Below are positions 63,294 to 64,000 of a DNA stretch of 64,000 nucleotides, in pieces (positions within the stretch are counted from its first letter, which is position 1; each line of letters starts with the position of its first letter). A program made the position numbers and the translations under genes. The DNA lies in assembly GCA_963719275.1 (NCBI GenBank), contig CAVRBT010000020.1, positions 1 through 64,000 on the forward strand, written 5' to 3'. The DNA is from AC-32 sp963719275. GTDB taxonomy: Bacteria > Actinomycetota > Thermoleophilia > Gaiellales > Gaiellaceae. Below the pieces are notes generated by a model, which saw only the letters and a program-made list of their open reading frames with translations, had not been told where the DNA came from and made no database searches.

Positions 63294-64000
63294 ATGCTCG
63301 ACGTCCGCCGACTTCGGACCCTCCGCGAGGTCGCCCTGCACGGGACGATCCGCGCGGCCGCGGAGGCGCTGGCCTTCACGCCGTCGGCCGTCTCCCAGCA
63401 GCTCAGCGCGCTCGAGCGCGAGCTCGGCTACGAGCTCCTCGAGCGGCGCGGCCGCAGCGTCCACCTGACCGCCGCAGGGCGCGTGCTCGTCGAGCGCGCC
63501 GACGCGATCCTGGCCGAGCTGGCCGACGCGGAGGCCGCCGCGCGCGCGGCGGCGGGCGAGGAGGAGCCGGGCGTGCGCATCGCCGCGTTCGCGAGCGCGG
63601 CCGCGACGATCGTCGCCGAGGCCGTGCGCGGCAACGGCCTCCGCGCCCACATCGTCGAGATCGACCCGCGCCTCGGCCTCGCACGGCTGCGCGCGGGAGA
63701 GGTCGACGTGGCGATCCTCTGGGAGTACGACTACGTGCCGCTGCGGGTATCCGGCCCGGTCGAGCTCGTGCCGCTCCTCGACGACCCGATCCATGTCGTC
63801 CTGCCGCGCTCTCACCCCGCGGCCGCGTCGCCGTCGGTGGAGCTGGCCGACCTTGCCGACGCGCCGTGGATCGACTCGACGAATGCCTCCTCGTGCCACC
63901 CGTTCCTCACGCGCGCCTGTCTCGCCGCCGGCTTCGAGCCGGGCGTCGCGGCCGAGACGAACGATCACCGCACGCTGCACCACCTGGTCGCCTCGGGTGT
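63294..64000 (+). CDS. LysR-family regulator (partial, cut by window end)
   Basis: At least 235 aa; open to the window end. LysR HTH: RTLREVALHGTIRAAAEALA, FTPSAVSQQLSALERELGYE and LLERRGRSVHLTAAGRVLVE. Effector domain begins PGVRIAAFASAAATIVAEAV and continues ARLRAGEVDVAILWEYDYVP. ATG 63294. Divergent from the FtsX-like gene (about 65 nt), which LysR proteins often regulate; the region TCGTTCCCGTATCGTTAAG could hold its site. Confidence 0.88.
   Translation, partial: MLDVRRLRTLREVALHGTIRAAAEALAFTPSAVSQQLSALERELGYELLERRGRSVHLTAAGRVLVERADAILAELADAEAAARAAAGEEEPGVRIAAFASAAATIVAEAVRGNGLRAHIVEIDPRLGLARLRAGEVDVAILWEYDYVPLRVSGPVELVPLLDDPIHVVLPRSHPAAASPSVELADLADAPWIDSTNASSCHPFLTRACLAAGFEPGVAAETNDHRTLHHLVASG

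Overview
This window is a high-GC bacterial chromosome segment. Start codons are mostly ATG, GTG or TTG, many genes overlap by 4 nt, and housekeeping genes lie in long single-strand operons. The gene content suggests a soil or aquatic actinobacterium, and the general style resembles Thermoleophilia (Gaiellales/Solirubrobacterales). That placement is an impression from gene style and motifs, because no rRNA or marker tree is available here.

Layout. Bases 1-5.4 kb (minus strand) hold a complete branched-chain/amide ABC uptake operon, livJ-livH-livM-livG-livF, cut only at the end of livF. Next comes an intergenic stretch of about 560 nt with a REP-like hairpin, a 33-bp tandem repeat, a tRNA-Leu(CAA) and a RAYT-type inverted-repeat element that abuts pfkA, whose active-site residues look PPi-dependent. 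From 7 to 15.8 kb lie accessory genes: a GT-C glycosyltransferase, a degenerate TrpC-like barrel, a full ALDH plus an ALDH half lacking the catalytic Cys with a SnoaL-like gene between them, a PD40 propeller, a LuxR regulator and a secreted HExxH protease.

From 15.9 to 31 kb two housekeeping blocks run on the minus strand: phoH-ybeY-(dgkA-PAP2)-cdd-era-HAD-deoC, and murJ-GNAT-lepA-hemW-hrcA-dnaJ-prmA-mtaB-HIT-yqeY. rpsT diverges from murJ and converges on comEA-comEC-holA. leuS (34.6-37.0 kb) is preceded by a transcription attenuator with a short leader peptide containing tandem Leu codons. A plus-strand group follows (cupin, MBL-like, lysA, EamA).

Bases 40.5-45.1 kb hold a second full Liv system. 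From 45 to 53 kb are a thioredoxin-domain YyaL-like protein, a tail-anchored class III cyclase, a GNAT, a PLP decarboxylase, an HMG-CoA lyase, a PPOX/flavin protein and an Asp-box propeller. A second REP-like hairpin cluster then leads into a MoaD-like gene, an unknown gene and an SDR gene.

The right end (53-64 kb) has an MFS transporter divergent from an NrtR-like Nudix regulator, a membrane-anchored protein gene with two frameshifts, a 27-residue membrane peptide, and an export-type ABC system: an FtsX-like permease with two frameshifts and an ABC-AbrB-ABC fusion ATPase. A sulfite-oxidase-like molybdoenzyme follows the ABC system, and a partial LysR regulator lies at the edge. At least three genes here need frame corrections, so either indel errors or gene decay affect this end.

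The most notable signals are the leuS attenuator, the REP-like element family, three genes that seem to need CTG start codons, the split ALDH pair, and the ABC-AbrB-ABC fusion.
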